Below are positions 17,060 to 24,855 of a DNA stretch of 64,000 bases, piece by piece. The stretch is from assembly GCF_014982855.1 (NCBI RefSeq), contig NZ_JADCKF010000006.1, positions 140,070-204,069 of the forward strand. Reading direction: 5' to 3'. Both the position numbers and the translations under genes were made by a program. This DNA comes from Pseudoflavonifractor gallinarum (GTDB lineage Bacteria > Bacillota > Clostridia > Oscillospirales > Oscillospiraceae). Positions within the stretch are counted from its first letter, which is position 1, and every line of letters begins with the position of its first letter. A model generated the notes under the pieces. That model saw only the letters and a list, made by a program, of their open reading frames with translations, did not search any database and was not told where the DNA came from.

Positions 17060-17683
17060 ATGGATCTGCGCTATCCCTATACCCTTCCCCCACTCCCCTA
17101 CGGCTATGACGAGCTGTGTCCCGCCATCGGGGAGGAGACCCTCTGCTTTCACCACGACAAGCACCTCCGCTCCTACGTGGAGCAGCTCAACCGGGCGCTG
17201 GAGGACTGCGAGGCCGGCCGGAGCAAGACTCTGGAGGAGCTGCTCCGGGACCTGGACAGCCTGCCCGCCCAGGACCGTGTCCCGGTGGGCCGCAGCGCCG
17301 GCGGGGTGTACAACCACCTTCTGTATTTTGCCGGTCTCTCTCCCAGCGGCGGAGGAGAGCCTTCCGGAGCACTGGCCGAGGCCATCCAGAGGGATTTCGG
17401 GTCCTTTTTCGCCTGGAAGCGGCAGATGGCGGAGGCCGCACGTACCCTCTTCGGCTCGGGCTACGCCTGGTTGGTCTCCGACCGGGAGGGCGCGCTGTCC
17501 CTCCTGGCTCTGCCCAACCAGGACTGCCCCCTCACCCTGGGTCTGCGCCCCCTGCTCTGTCTGGACGTGTGGGAGCACGCCTACTATCTGGACGTGCGCA
17601 ACCGCCGGGGCGACTACGTGGAGCGCTGGTTCTCCCTGCTCGCCTGGCCCCTGGCCGAGGCCCGTTACACCGCTCCCTGGTAG
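17060..17683 (+). CDS. Superoxide dismutase, Fe/Mn family
   Basis: 207 residues. It dismutates superoxide in the cytosol. Metal ligands H31, H86, D169 and H173 are all in place (FHHDKH, GVYNHLLYF, DVWEHAYYLD). The sequence diverges from common SodA, for example GVYNH instead of the usual GGHxNH, so metal choice cannot be called. ATG 17060 follows GAAAGGAGT. It stands alone and ends at a strong terminator. Confidence 0.92.
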   Translation: MDLRYPYTLPPLPYGYDELCPAIGEETLCFHHDKHLRSYVEQLNRALEDCEAGRSKTLEELLRDLDSLPAQDRVPVGRSAGGVYNHLLYFAGLSPSGGGEPSGALAEAIQRDFGSFFAWKRQMAEAARTLFGSGYAWLVSDREGALSLLALPNQDCPLTLGLRPLLCLDVWEHAYYLDVRNRRGDYVERWFSLLAWPLAEARYTAPW

Positions 17684-17688
17684 CGCAA

Positions 17689-17721
17689 AAGCCCCCGGGA
17701 CCTATGTGGTCCCGGGGGCTT
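17689..17721. terminator. Terminator between SOD and lipoprotein genes
   Basis: AAGCCCCCGGGACC (17689-17702) pairs perfectly with GGTCCCGGGGGCTT (17708-17721), serving the convergent genes. Confidence 0.85.
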
Positions 17722-17724
17722 CCA

Positions 17725-18573
17725 TCAAGCCTCCGTGGGAGTGGGGACGATAAAGAGCATATCGTTTCCGCCCTCTTCCTCGGTGAAGGAGTCATACATG
17801 GTGAAGTTGTAGTAGAACCGCTCGGCGGGATAGATGCCGTAGCCGTCCTGGTTGTGGTCGGTGGTGTCGTAGGAATCGGCCACAATGATGACGTCGTCCT
17901 GGGTGGTCTCGGTCCCCATGGTGTCATAGCCGATGATGACCTGCCAGTGGCCGCCCCAGTCGTTCCAGGCCACCAGGATGGGCTTGCCCTCGCTCAGCCA
18001 CTGCTGGAAGGTCTCCAGCGTGACCTCGCTGTACACATCCTCATAGTCCAGGCTGGTAATATATTCAAAACCGCCCACGCCGTCCAGAATATCCATGGCC
18101 TGCTTCAGAGTGGTACCCGGATACCCTGCCATCCCGCCGGTGAGCTCATGGCGCAGCGCGGCCAGGCTCTCCTCATTCCAGTCGCCCAGCTTGCCGTAGT
18201 AGTCCATGGCCATCAGGATGGCGTCTACGCCGCAGCTCCACTCGCTGGTCTGCTGAATGGTCTTAAACTTGGGCAGGATGGTAAGGGTATCGGTGGATTC
18301 CATATTGTAGAAATCCGGATGCTTGAAGTAGGGGGAGTCCTCGTGATCTCCCGCCCGCTCGACGGAGTCGGCTCCGTCCTCGGGGGAGAGGTCCACGGCG
18401 TGTTCGATCTTCATCTCATCGCTGAAATTCTCCGCGGTCTGGGCCGCAGTCGGTTTGGCATCCGCAAGGGATGTCGTGTCCGCCCCGGAAGTCTGGGCCG
18501 CTCCCGCCGCGCAGCCGACCAGCGTGGTCAGCATCAGGGTGGAGGCCAGAGCCAGAGTGACAGGTTGTTTCAT
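17725..18573 (-). CDS. Lipoprotein with C39-like peptidase domain
   Basis: 282 residues from ATG 18573, with AAAGGAG upstream. The signal peptide ends in the lipobox LVGC, which places the lipid-modified Cys at 21 and the protein on the outer face of the membrane. After a low-complexity linker the domain has a papain-like triad pattern, C114 in SEWSCGVDA, H209 in GGHWQV and D233, as in the Peptidase_C39_2 family. It is not fused to an ABC transporter, so a bacteriocin leader-processing role is not implied. The substrate is unknown. Confidence 0.82.
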   Translation of the reverse strand: MKQPVTLALASTLMLTTLVGCAAGAAQTSGADTTSLADAKPTAAQTAENFSDEMKIEHAVDLSPEDGADSVERAGDHEDSPYFKHPDFYNMESTDTLTILPKFKTIQQTSEWSCGVDAILMAMDYYGKLGDWNEESLAALRHELTGGMAGYPGTTLKQAMDILDGVGGFEYITSLDYEDVYSEVTLETFQQWLSEGKPILVAWNDWGGHWQVIIGYDTMGTETTQDDVIIVADSYDTTDHNQDGYGIYPAERFYYNFTMYDSFTEEEGGNDMLFIVPTPTEA

Positions 18574-18646
18574 TTCTCGATCTCCTTTGTTGAGGGCATG
18601 TTGCCCTATTCCGATTTCACGCCAAATTCTGGACGCGATGGCTGTT

Positions 18647-18675
18647 ATTATACGGCGTGTGCCGCCCCAGTGCAA
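18647..18675 (-). promoter_or_regulatory. Sigma-A promoter of the C39-like lipoprotein
   Basis: Minus strand TTGCAC (18670-18675), 17 bases, TATAAT (18647-18652). Confidence 0.8.
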
Positions 18676-18732
18676 TGCACATTTTTTCCAAATTATACCC
18701 CTTATTCTTGCATAATATTTCTATCAATATGA

Positions 18733-18770
18733 ATAAAAAAAACAGACCGGGCAACAAGTCGCCCGGTCTG
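18733..18770 (-). terminator. Terminator after hprK
   Basis: CAGACCGGGC (18743-18752) pairs with GCCCGGTCTG (18761-18770). On the minus strand a run of T follows. Confidence 0.88.
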
Positions 18771-18790
18771 TCTCTTATTGTATCGAAGGC

Positions 18791-19735
18791 TTAGAAATTT
18801 CCCATCGCCTGGTCAAAATGGCTCTCGATCTGCTTGGTGAACTCCAGCGCGGAGTTGAAGCCCATCTTTTTGTGGCGGTTGTTCATGGCCGCCACCTCAA
18901 TGATGACCGCCAGGTTACGGCCCGGCTTCACGGGAACGGTGATGGTGGGCACCTTGACGTCCAAAATGTCCACATAGAGCTCGTCCAGTCCCAGACGGTC
19001 ATAGACCGCATCCTCGCGCCAGGGCTCCAGGTTGATGACCATGTCGATCTCGGTCTCTTCCTTAATGGCGATCATACCGAAGATGCGGCGCACATCCACC
19101 ACGCCGATGCCCCGCAGCTCGATATAGTGACGGATCAGCTCGGGAGCGGTGCCCATCAGGCTCTTGTTGTTGACCCGGCGGATCTCCACCGCGTCGTCCG
19201 CGATCAGACGGTGGCCGCGCTTGACCAGCTCAATGGCGGTCTCACTCTTGCCCACGCCCGAATCGCCCAGCAGCAGTACGCCCTCGCCGTAGACCTCCAC
19301 CAGTACGCCGTGGCGGGTGATCCGGGGGGCCAGATGGTTATGCAGGGACGTGACGATGGCGCTGATGAGCACCGACGTGGTCTCATTGCTGCGCAGCACG
19401 GTGCGGTTGTATTTCTCCGCCATCTCCATGCACTCGGGGAAGGGCTCCATCCCGCGGGCGATGATGAACGCCGGAATCTCGCTCTGGAAGAGGGTTTCAA
19501 AGCGGATGCTCCGCTCCTCTGAGGTGATGCCGTCCAGATAGGTGCTCTCTACCAGGCCGATCACCTGGATGCGCTGGGCATCAAAGTAATCAAAAAATCC
19601 CGTCAGCTGAAGACCGGGGCGGTTGATATCCTCCGTGGAGATGGGAAGATCGCGGTACCCCTCCGCACCCCGCAATACCTCCAGATTGAATTCATCAATG
19701 AGACTACCTAGCTTGACGCTCAACGGCGTAGACAT
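18791..19735 (-). CDS. hprK: HPr kinase/phosphorylase
   Basis: 314 residues. It phosphorylates and dephosphorylates Ser46 of HPr and so sets carbon catabolite control in Firmicutes. An N-terminal domain is followed by the P-loop GDSGVGKS at 157-164, HRLIADD at 175-181, and the family segment ELRGIGVVDVRRIFG near 207-221. ATG 19735 follows GGGAGGG. It is monocistronic, with its own promoter and terminator, and not linked to lgt as in Bacillus. Confidence 0.97.
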   Translation of the reverse strand: MSTPLSVKLGSLIDEFNLEVLRGAEGYRDLPISTEDINRPGLQLTGFFDYFDAQRIQVIGLVESTYLDGITSEERSIRFETLFQSEIPAFIIARGMEPFPECMEMAEKYNRTVLRSNETTSVLISAIVTSLHNHLAPRITRHGVLVEVYGEGVLLLGDSGVGKSETAIELVKRGHRLIADDAVEIRRVNNKSLMGTAPELIRHYIELRGIGVVDVRRIFGMIAIKEETEIDMVINLEPWREDAVYDRLGLDELYVDILDVKVPTITVPVKPGRNLAVIIEVAAMNNRHKKMGFNSALEFTKQIESHFDQAMGNF

Positions 19736-19788
19736 GGCTGGTCCCTCCCTGCTCGTGTAATGAGTCGCGCGTGTCTTAATATGGGATT

Positions 19789-19818
19789 AGTATACCACGT
19801 CTTCCAGCCCTTTGGCAA
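19789..19818 (-). promoter_or_regulatory. Sigma-A promoter of hprK
   Basis: Minus strand TTGCCA (19813-19818), 18 bases, TATACT (19789-19794). Confidence 0.7.
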
Positions 19819-19858
19819 CTCTCCCACAAGATGAGATCGAGTTTTTTTAAATTCCCTC

Positions 19859-19887
19859 TTGCATTTTCTCCTCTTTTCTGCTATTAT
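19859..19887 (+). promoter_or_regulatory. Sigma-A promoter of rpmB
   Basis: TTGCAT (19859-19864), 17 bases, TATTAT (19882-19887). Confidence 0.7.
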
Positions 19888-19940
19888 ATCGTTCGATGCT
19901 TTAAGAAGCGTGATATCTGCAAGCGAGGAGGTTTAAGCGA

Positions 19941-20129
19941 ATGGCTAAATGTGAATTCTGCGACAAGGGCGTTGTGTTCGGTATCCAGGTCTCCCACTCT
20001 CACCGCCGCTCCAATCGTCCCTGGAAGCCCAACGTGAAGCGCGTCAAGGCGGTTGTCAATGGTACGCCCAAGCACGTCTATGTGTGCACCAGATGCCTCC
20101 GTTCGGGTAAGGTCACCCGCGCTGTGTAA
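19941..20129 (+). CDS. rpmB: 50S ribosomal protein L28
   Basis: 62 residues. It keeps the zinc-binding form with C4, C7, C49 and C52 (CEFC, CTRC). A strong GAGGAGG site precedes ATG 19941. The gene stands alone between its own promoter and a strong terminator, as is common for L28 in Firmicutes. Confidence 0.97.
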   Translation: MAKCEFCDKGVVFGIQVSHSHRRSNRPWKPNVKRVKAVVNGTPKHVYVCTRCLRSGKVTRAV

Positions 20130-20154
20130 TTTGATTACCACAGAACAGAAGATC

Positions 20155-20195
20155 ATGAGCCTGTACCGTTTCGGTACAGGCTCATTTCTTTTTTC
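20155..20195 (+). terminator. Terminator after rpmB
   Basis: ATGAGCCTGTACC (20155-20167) pairs with GGTACAGGCTCAT (20173-20185), followed by TTCTTTTTT. Confidence 0.92.
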
Positions 20196-20201
20196 CACGC
20201 C

Positions 20202-20244
20202 AAAACGGGCCGGATCCGCTCTCTGGAGCGGTCCGGCCCGTTTT
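20202..20244 (-). terminator. Terminator after proC
   Basis: AAAACGGGCCGGA (20202-20214) pairs with TCCGGCCCGTTTT (20232-20244). On the minus strand the second arm ends in TTTT. Confidence 0.8.
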
Positions 20245-20253
20245 CCGATTTGG

Positions 20254-21054
20254 TTATGCCTTGCCCAGGGCGGTATTTTTCTTCCAGGCAGCCTCCACTG
20301 CATCCAGCACCGCGCCGCGGAAGCCATGCCGCTCCAGCGCCGCCACACCCTCAATGGTGGAGCCGCCGGGCGAGCACACCGCATCCTTGAGGGCGCCCGG
20401 ATGCTCCCCGCTCTCCAGCACCAGCGCCGCCGCGCCCAGCATGGTCTGGGCCGCAAACACCATGGCCTGCTTCCGGGGCAGGCCCGCCAGCACGCCGCCG
20501 TCGGCCATGGCCTCCAGGAAGGGATAGACAAAGGCCGGTCCGCATCCGGCCACCGCCGAGAAGGCGTCCATCAGCCGCTCCTCCAGCCGCTCGATCCGGC
20601 CGGACCCGGCCAGGATGGTCTCCACCGCCGCCAGGTGCTCCTCCGCCACGCCAAGGGCGGCGCACAGCGCGGTCATCCCCTTTCCGATGGCGCTGGGGGT
20701 GTTGGGCATGATACGCAGGATGGGGACCCCTTCCGGGGCCCAGGAGGCCAGAGTCTCGGTGGTGAGTCCGGCGGCCATGGATACCAGCACCTGACCCCGG
20801 GTGAGGACCGGGGCGATCTCCTCCAGCAGCTGGCGCACCATGTGGGGCTTGACGCCCAGGAAGAGATAGCGGGCGCTCTCCGCCGCCACCCGGTTGTCCT
20901 CCGCCACGGAGCAGCCGGTCTCATCCGCCAGGGCCTGGGCCTTGGCCCGGGTCCGGTTGGAAAGGATCACTTCTTCCGCCCCCACCGACCGGCAGGCCGC
21001 CCGCACCAGCGCACCGCCCATATTTCCCGTTCCCAAAAATGCTGCCTGCTTCAT
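20254..21054 (-). CDS. proC: Pyrroline-5-carboxylate reductase
   Basis: 266 residues. It reduces P5C to proline with NAD(P)H in the last step of proline synthesis. Dinucleotide motif FLGTGNMGG is at 6-14, the GVKPH segment near 67 and MPNTPSAIGKG near 116, with the C-terminal family block SPGGSTIEGV. No proA or proB is nearby. Start ATG 21054 sits 30 bases downstream of a good -10 box. Confidence 0.96.
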   Translation of the reverse strand: MKQAAFLGTGNMGGALVRAACRSVGAEEVILSNRTRAKAQALADETGCSVAEDNRVAAESARYLFLGVKPHMVRQLLEEIAPVLTRGQVLVSMAAGLTTETLASWAPEGVPILRIMPNTPSAIGKGMTALCAALGVAEEHLAAVETILAGSGRIERLEERLMDAFSAVAGCGPAFVYPFLEAMADGGVLAGLPRKQAMVFAAQTMLGAAALVLESGEHPGALKDAVCSPGGSTIEGVAALERHGFRGAVLDAVEAAWKKNTALGKA

Positions 21055-21084
21055 CCTGCAAGACCTCGCTTTCTTTTTTTGACC

Positions 21085-21113
21085 AGTTTACCACACCGTC
21101 CCCGTTCCGGCAA
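21085..21113 (-). promoter_or_regulatory. Sigma-A promoter of proC
   Basis: Minus strand TTGCCG (21108-21113), 17 bases, TAAACT (21085-21090). Confidence 0.65.
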
Positions 21114-21237
21114 TGCTTTCCAATCTTTGTTCAAGCAGTAAACAGCCCCGGCATAGCCCATACCCCCTGCCTTTCGCTGCCCGCTGGCCCCTCTCCCCTG
21201 TTTTTCCCGGGAGGACTGCAATCCGTCCAGTTTTTAT

Positions 21238-21295
21238 TTTACATTTTCCGAGAATTATAGTATAATAGTTGTGCTCTTCTGTCAGAAGAGCACAA
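21238..21295 (+). promoter_or_regulatory. Promoter with a 27-bp palindrome at the transcription start
   Basis: TTTACA (21238-21243), 17 bases, TATAAT (21261-21266). A perfect inverted repeat follows at once: TTGTGCTCTTCTG (21269-21281), one central T, CAGAAGAGCACAA (21283-21295). No U run follows, so it is not a terminator. It could be an operator or a 5' end hairpin. Confidence 0.85.
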
Positions 21296-21335
21296 TCTGT
21301 GTTTTGATTTGAATGAGTAATAGGAGTGTTGCAAC

Positions 21336-22529
21336 ATGAGCCGGATGGTCGGCACCATTTCCAGGGGCGTCCGGGCCCCCATTATCCGCAGCGGAGATGA
21401 TCTCTCCCAGATCGTGCCCGCATCCGTCCTGGAGGCCGCCGCGGAGGACGGTTTTTCCGTCCGTGACCGGGACATCATCGCGATGACGGAGGCCATTGTG
21501 GCCCGTGCCCAGGGCAACTACGCCTCGGTGGACCACATTGCCGCCGATGTGCGCGCCAAGCTGGGCGGCGAGACCATCGGCGTCATCTTCCCCATCCTCA
21601 GCCGCAACCGCTTTGCCATCTGCCTGCGCGGCATCGCCAAGGGCGCCAAGAAGGTGGTGCTGATGCTGAGCTATCCCTCTGACGAGGTGGGCAACCATCT
21701 CATCGATGTGGACGTGATGGACGAGAAGGGCATCGATCCCTACCAGGACGTGCTCACCCTGGAGCGGTACCGGGAGCTGTTCGGGTACACCACTCACCCC
21801 TTTACCGGCGTAGACTATGTGGCCTACTACGCCGACCTTATCCGGGAGAGCGGCGCCGAGGTGGAGATCATCTTCGCCAACGATCCCCGCGCCATCCTCA
21901 AGTACACCAAGAACGTCCTGGCCTGTGACATCCACACCCGCAAGCGCACTAAGCGCCTGCTCAAGGCGGCGGGCGCCGAGCGTGTCTTTGGTCTGGACGA
22001 CATCCTGACCGCCCCCGTGGACGGCAGCGGCTACAACGAGAAGTATGGTCTGCTGGGCTCCAACAAGTCCACCGAGGAGACTGTGAAGCTCTTCCCCCGG
22101 GAGTGCCAGGACCTGGTTGAGTCCATCCAGAAGATCATGCTGGAGAAGACCGGCAAGCACGTGGAGGTCATGGTCTACGGCGACGGCGCCTTCAAGGACC
22201 CCGTGGGCAAGATCTGGGAGCTGGCTGACCCGGTGGTCTCCCCTGCCTACACCGCTGGTCTGGAGGGCACTCCCAATGAGCTCAAGCTCAAGTACCTGGC
22301 CGACAACGACTTTGCCGACCTGTCCGGCGAGGCCCTGCGGGACGCCATCAAGGCGGAGATCCAGAAGAAGGACGGCAGCCTGGTGGGCAAGATGGTCTCC
22401 GAGGGTACCACTCCCCGCCGTCTCACCGACCTGATCGGCTCTCTGTGCGATCTGACCTCCGGTTCCGGCGATAAGGGCACCCCCATCGTCTACATCCAGG
22501 GTTACTTCGACAACTATACCACCGAATAA
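21336..22529 (+). CDS. CofE-like (coenzyme F420-0:L-glutamate ligase family) protein
   Basis: 397 residues. The N-terminal 250 residues fit the F420 ligase fold: GTISRGVRAPIIRSGDDL at the start, then RDRDIIAMTEAIVARAQGNY. A C-terminal extension of about 140 residues is not in archaeal CofE. No F420 synthesis or F420-using gene is in the window, and F420 is not expected in this group, so a glutamylation or other amide-ligase role on another substrate is likely. ATG 21336 follows TAGGAG. It is monocistronic and ends at a terminator. Confidence 0.75.
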   Translation: MSRMVGTISRGVRAPIIRSGDDLSQIVPASVLEAAAEDGFSVRDRDIIAMTEAIVARAQGNYASVDHIAADVRAKLGGETIGVIFPILSRNRFAICLRGIAKGAKKVVLMLSYPSDEVGNHLIDVDVMDEKGIDPYQDVLTLERYRELFGYTTHPFTGVDYVAYYADLIRESGAEVEIIFANDPRAILKYTKNVLACDIHTRKRTKRLLKAAGAERVFGLDDILTAPVDGSGYNEKYGLLGSNKSTEETVKLFPRECQDLVESIQKIMLEKTGKHVEVMVYGDGAFKDPVGKIWELADPVVSPAYTAGLEGTPNELKLKYLADNDFADLSGEALRDAIKAEIQKKDGSLVGKMVSEGTTPRRLTDLIGSLCDLTSGSGDKGTPIVYIQGYFDNYTTE

Positions 22530-22539
22530 CCGCAGAACA

Positions 22540-22574
22540 AAAAGGCCCCCGCGGCAAAACCGCAGGGGCCTTTT
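22540..22574. terminator. Bidirectional terminator
   Basis: AAAAGGCCCC (22540-22549) and GGGGCCTTTT (22565-22574) enclose a short GCGG/CCGC stem. It serves the CofE-like gene and the convergent flavoprotein gene. Confidence 0.88.
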
Positions 22575-22584
22575 CTCCATTTGC

Positions 22585-23205
22585 TCAGCGGATGAAGTTG
22601 GTCCGCGCCTCCCGCTCGGCGGCCGGGGGCTCCACGCCCTGGGCCCGGCCCAGCTCGATGCAGCGCAGCAGCCAGGCCATATTCCGCCCCAGATTGCGCA
22701 TGATCTGAAGTCCTTCCCGGTCCTGCTGTACCTCTTCCGGCCGGGTTCCATGGACCATGGGCCAGTAGGTGGAGGAGACCACCGGCATCTGTGAGATGGT
22801 GAAGTACTTGGTCAGCTGGTCCAGCGAGGCCGTCGTGCCCGCCCGCCGGGCCGAAACCACCGCCGCAGCGGGCTTGTGGGCAAAGCACTTTCCAGCATAG
22901 AAGGCCCGGTCCAGAAAGCTGGTGAGCGCGCCGTTGGCCGAGGCATAATAGACCGGAGAGCCGACGATCAGGCCGTCCGCCCCTTCCATCTTCTCCAAAA
23001 AGGAATTGACCTCTCCGCTGGGGAGAACACATCCCTTTCCGGCGGCGCACCCGCCGCAGCCGGCACAGCCGTGGATGGCCTGCGTCCCGATCCAGAAGAT
23101 CTCGGTCTCCACGCCGCACTGCTCCAGCATATCGGCCGCCTCCCGCAGCGCTGTATAGGTACACCCTTTTTCGTGGGGGCTTCCGTTGAGCAACAATACC
23201 TTCAT
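22585..23205 (-). CDS. Flavodoxin-fold NAD(P)H-dependent oxidoreductase with Isf-like cysteine motif
   Basis: 206 residues. The FMN loop GSPHEKGCTY begins at residue 8 and the second flavin loop SPVYYASANG is near 83. C47, C50, C53 and C59 form CX2CX2CX5C, the compact motif that binds [4Fe-4S] in iron-sulfur flavoproteins, though some relatives with these cysteines are plain FMN reductases. The role is probably redox cycling or oxygen/quinone detoxification. ATG 23205 has GGAGGAAG upstream. Confidence 0.83.
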   Translation of the reverse strand: MKVLLLNGSPHEKGCTYTALREAADMLEQCGVETEIFWIGTQAIHGCAGCGGCAAGKGCVLPSGEVNSFLEKMEGADGLIVGSPVYYASANGALTSFLDRAFYAGKCFAHKPAAAVVSARRAGTTASLDQLTKYFTISQMPVVSSTYWPMVHGTRPEEVQQDREGLQIMRNLGRNMAWLLRCIELGRAQGVEPPAAEREARTNFIR

Positions 23206-23374
23206 ATTCGCTTCCTCCTGTTCTGATGGGGCGGTGGGATGGCATCCTCCTCCGCCTCCCTCCTATTATATATATGGAGGGGGACACATTGGGACCACTC
23301 CCTCCCATCGTCTGCTCCCATTATACCGCACTTTCCCGCTTCCGTACAAATCCAATCCCGGAGGTATTCCACTT

Positions 23375-23686
23375 ATGCCCGACGATATTGTCACATCCAT
23401 TCAAAAGATGCACCAGGGTATGGTCACCTTTACCGCGGAGGAACTCCTCCAGATCTATGAGACCGCCCGTTCCACCGACCTGGAGGCCCTCCGCTCTGCC
23501 GCCCGGACCCTCTATCCCGACCGGAAGGACGACCGGGGCCTCCCCCCCATCGCCGTCTGGGAGGGGGGCGGACGTGCCTTCCCCTATGGTCCCCACGGGG
23601 ATTACTGCCGCCCCGCCTTTACCATCACCAGCCCCCTGTGCCGGATGCTGGGGATCATGGAGGACGGGACCCCGCACTTCTATTGA
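23375..23686 (+). CDS. Conserved-looking small protein of unknown function
   Basis: 103 residues from ATG 23375, with GGAGGT 11 bases upstream. The N-terminal half is helical (residues 1-45) and the C-terminal half is rich in Pro, Gly and aromatic residues. There is no signal peptide or membrane segment, and I do not recognise the family. Coding is supported by a proper ribosome site and GC-rich third positions. The next transcript starts 30 bases after its stop. Confidence 0.6.
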   Translation: MPDDIVTSIQKMHQGMVTFTAEELLQIYETARSTDLEALRSAARTLYPDRKDDRGLPPIAVWEGGGRAFPYGPHGDYCRPAFTITSPLCRMLGIMEDGTPHFY

Positions 23687-23718
23687 TCCGGGCCTCTCAA
23701 AAAGGAAAAAACTTTTCC

Positions 23719-23827
23719 TTGACAAGTCTATCCCGCCGTGCTATACTAAGCAAGTATTCAAATGTAGTAATTGATCGGCGCCTATGGAGTCAATTTTTCA
23801 TTTTGACTTCATAGGCGCCGTTTTTTT
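23719..23827 (+). promoter_or_regulatory. Cold-shock gene promoter and leader terminator (attenuator)
   Basis: TTGACA (23719-23724), 17 bases, TATACT (23742-23747). About 25 bases after the expected start, CGGCGCCTATG (23776-23786) pairs with CATAGGCGCCG (23810-23820), the stem extends inward through AGTCAA/TTGACT, and seven T follow (23821-23827). It is a complete intrinsic terminator inside the leader, 35 bases before the coding start. Confidence 0.85.
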
Positions 23828-23861
23828 GCTCAGTTATCCTGCTGGAAAGGAGGTATGTTCC

Positions 23862-24071
23862 ATGCAAGGTACTGTCAAATGGTTTAACGATGAGAAGGGC
23901 TTCGGCTTTCTCTCCAACGACGGCGGCGGGGAAGATGTGTTTGTGCATTTTTCCGCCATCCAGACCGAGGGTTTCAAATCCCTGACTGAGGGCCAGAAAG
24001 TCACATTCGAGGTCGAGCGGGATCCACGGGATTCCCACAAACTGCGCGCAGCCCGCGTCTCCCTGGTGTAA
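23862..24071 (+). CDS. Cold-shock protein (CspA family)
   Basis: 69 residues, a single OB-fold cold-shock domain. RNP1 KGFGFL is at 12-17 and RNP2 VFVHF at 26-30. It binds single-stranded RNA and acts as an RNA chaperone. ATG 23862 follows GGAAAGGAGG. Its leader contains an intrinsic terminator, so read-through must be controlled. The zinc-ribbon gene 58 bases downstream is probably on the same transcript. Confidence 0.95.
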   Translation: MQGTVKWFNDEKGFGFLSNDGGGEDVFVHFSAIQTEGFKSLTEGQKVTFEVERDPRDSHKLRAARVSLV

Positions 24072-24129
24072 GGGAGTGCACTTACACCGAATCCATTGAA
24101 ATTTTTTATATTTAAAAGAGGTATGTTTT

Positions 24130-24414
24130 ATGTTCCAAGACAAGATGATCGTTTGCAAAGATTGTGGCCAGGAGTTCACCTTTACCGCCGGTGAGCAGGA
24201 ATTTTTCGCAGAGCGCGGCTTCCAGAACGAGCCCCAGCGCTGCAAGTCCTGCCGTGATACCCGCAAGGGCGGCGGCGGTTCCAGCAGCCGGGACAGCCGT
24301 CCCGCCCGCCAGATGTATGATGCCGTTTGTGCCTCCTGCGGCGTCTCCTGCAAGGTGCCCTTCGAGCCCCGCAATGACCGCCCGGTCTACTGCAGCGATT
24401 GTTTCCGCCGCTGA
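24130..24414 (+). CDS. Small protein with two zinc ribbons (zf-trcl type)
   Basis: 94 residues. Two CxxC...CxxC ribbons are visible: C9, C12, C38, C41 and C67, C70, C88, C91, joined by a Gly/Ser/Arg-rich linker (45-60). Such proteins are often found beside cold-shock genes and are presumed to bind nucleic acid. The ribosome site and spacer, GAGGTATGTT before ATG 24130, nearly repeat those of the csp gene. It ends at a strong terminator that closes the csp transcript. Confidence 0.85.
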   Translation: MFQDKMIVCKDCGQEFTFTAGEQEFFAERGFQNEPQRCKSCRDTRKGGGGSSSRDSRPARQMYDAVCASCGVSCKVPFEPRNDRPVYCSDCFRR

Positions 24415-24420
24415 TCCCAG

Positions 24421-24456
24421 ATGCCGCGCACCCGAATCGGGTGCGCGGCATTTTTT
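24421..24456 (+). terminator. Terminator after csp/zinc-ribbon genes
   Basis: ATGCCGCGCACCCG (24421-24434) pairs with CGGGTGCGCGGCAT (24438-24451), then six T. Confidence 0.93.
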
Positions 24457-24532
24457 GTGCATGGGATTGGAGATTCTTTTCACGGTTGTGAGCTCCCCGC
24501 TCTGGATATACTAGCGATGAGGTGATTTGATT

Positions 24533-24718
24533 ATGAGACCATCCTTTTCGCCCGACGCGGCCTTCCAGAGCTGTCTGCAATCCCATCCTTCCGCCGCGCG
24601 CTTCTATCAGAATTGTTCTCCCCAGCAGAAGCAGGCTATCCTGAATCAGCTCCACCAGCTCAGCACACCCCAGCAGGTGCGCTCCTTCGCGGCCCATCTG
24701 CCCAGCGCAGCACTCTGA
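24533..24718 (+). CDS. Small protein of unknown function
   Basis: 61 residues from ATG 24533, with GAGGTGAT about 10 bases upstream. A TTG at 24527 is an alternative start. It is Gln- and Ser-rich and mostly helical, with no signal or membrane segment. Similar short proteins with an FQxxLQxHPxAxxFY-like start occur in related genomes as far as I recall, but no function is known to me. A GC-rich hairpin (about 24728-24760) follows and may end its transcript. Confidence 0.55.
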   Translation: MRPSFSPDAAFQSCLQSHPSAARFYQNCSPQQKQAILNQLHQLSTPQQVRSFAAHLPSAAL

Positions 24719-24782
24719 GCACGTTCCCTCTCTCCCGCCCCGCGGACGTTGGTCTGCGGGGCGGATCGTTTGTCCCGGCGTA

Positions 24783-24839
24783 TTGACTTTTCTCCCCCGC
24801 CCTCCTATAATCATTACATGTCAATAATTGATATATCAA
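24783..24839 (+). promoter_or_regulatory. Promoter and probable MarR operator
   Basis: TTGACT (24783-24788), 17 bases, TATAAT (24806-24811). Just downstream lie two overlapping palindromes, TCAATAATTGA (24821-24831) and TTGATATATCAA (24828-24839), between the start point and the ribosome site. They are well placed for autorepression by the MarR protein. Confidence 0.75.
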
Positions 24840-24855
24840 CAAAGGAGGTATCCCG

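Noticed and set aside
12928..17109. Very long open frame of about 1390 codons on the plus strand
   Set aside because: It runs antisense to the response regulator, rqcH, mrnC and the methyltransferase, all of which have clear families and ribosome sites. It reflects GC-rich third positions on the opposite strand.
23262..23285. CTCCC...GGAGGG near-palindrome with TATTATATATAT as a promoter
   Set aside because: A -10-like box is present on both strands, but no acceptable -35 lies 16-18 bases away on either.
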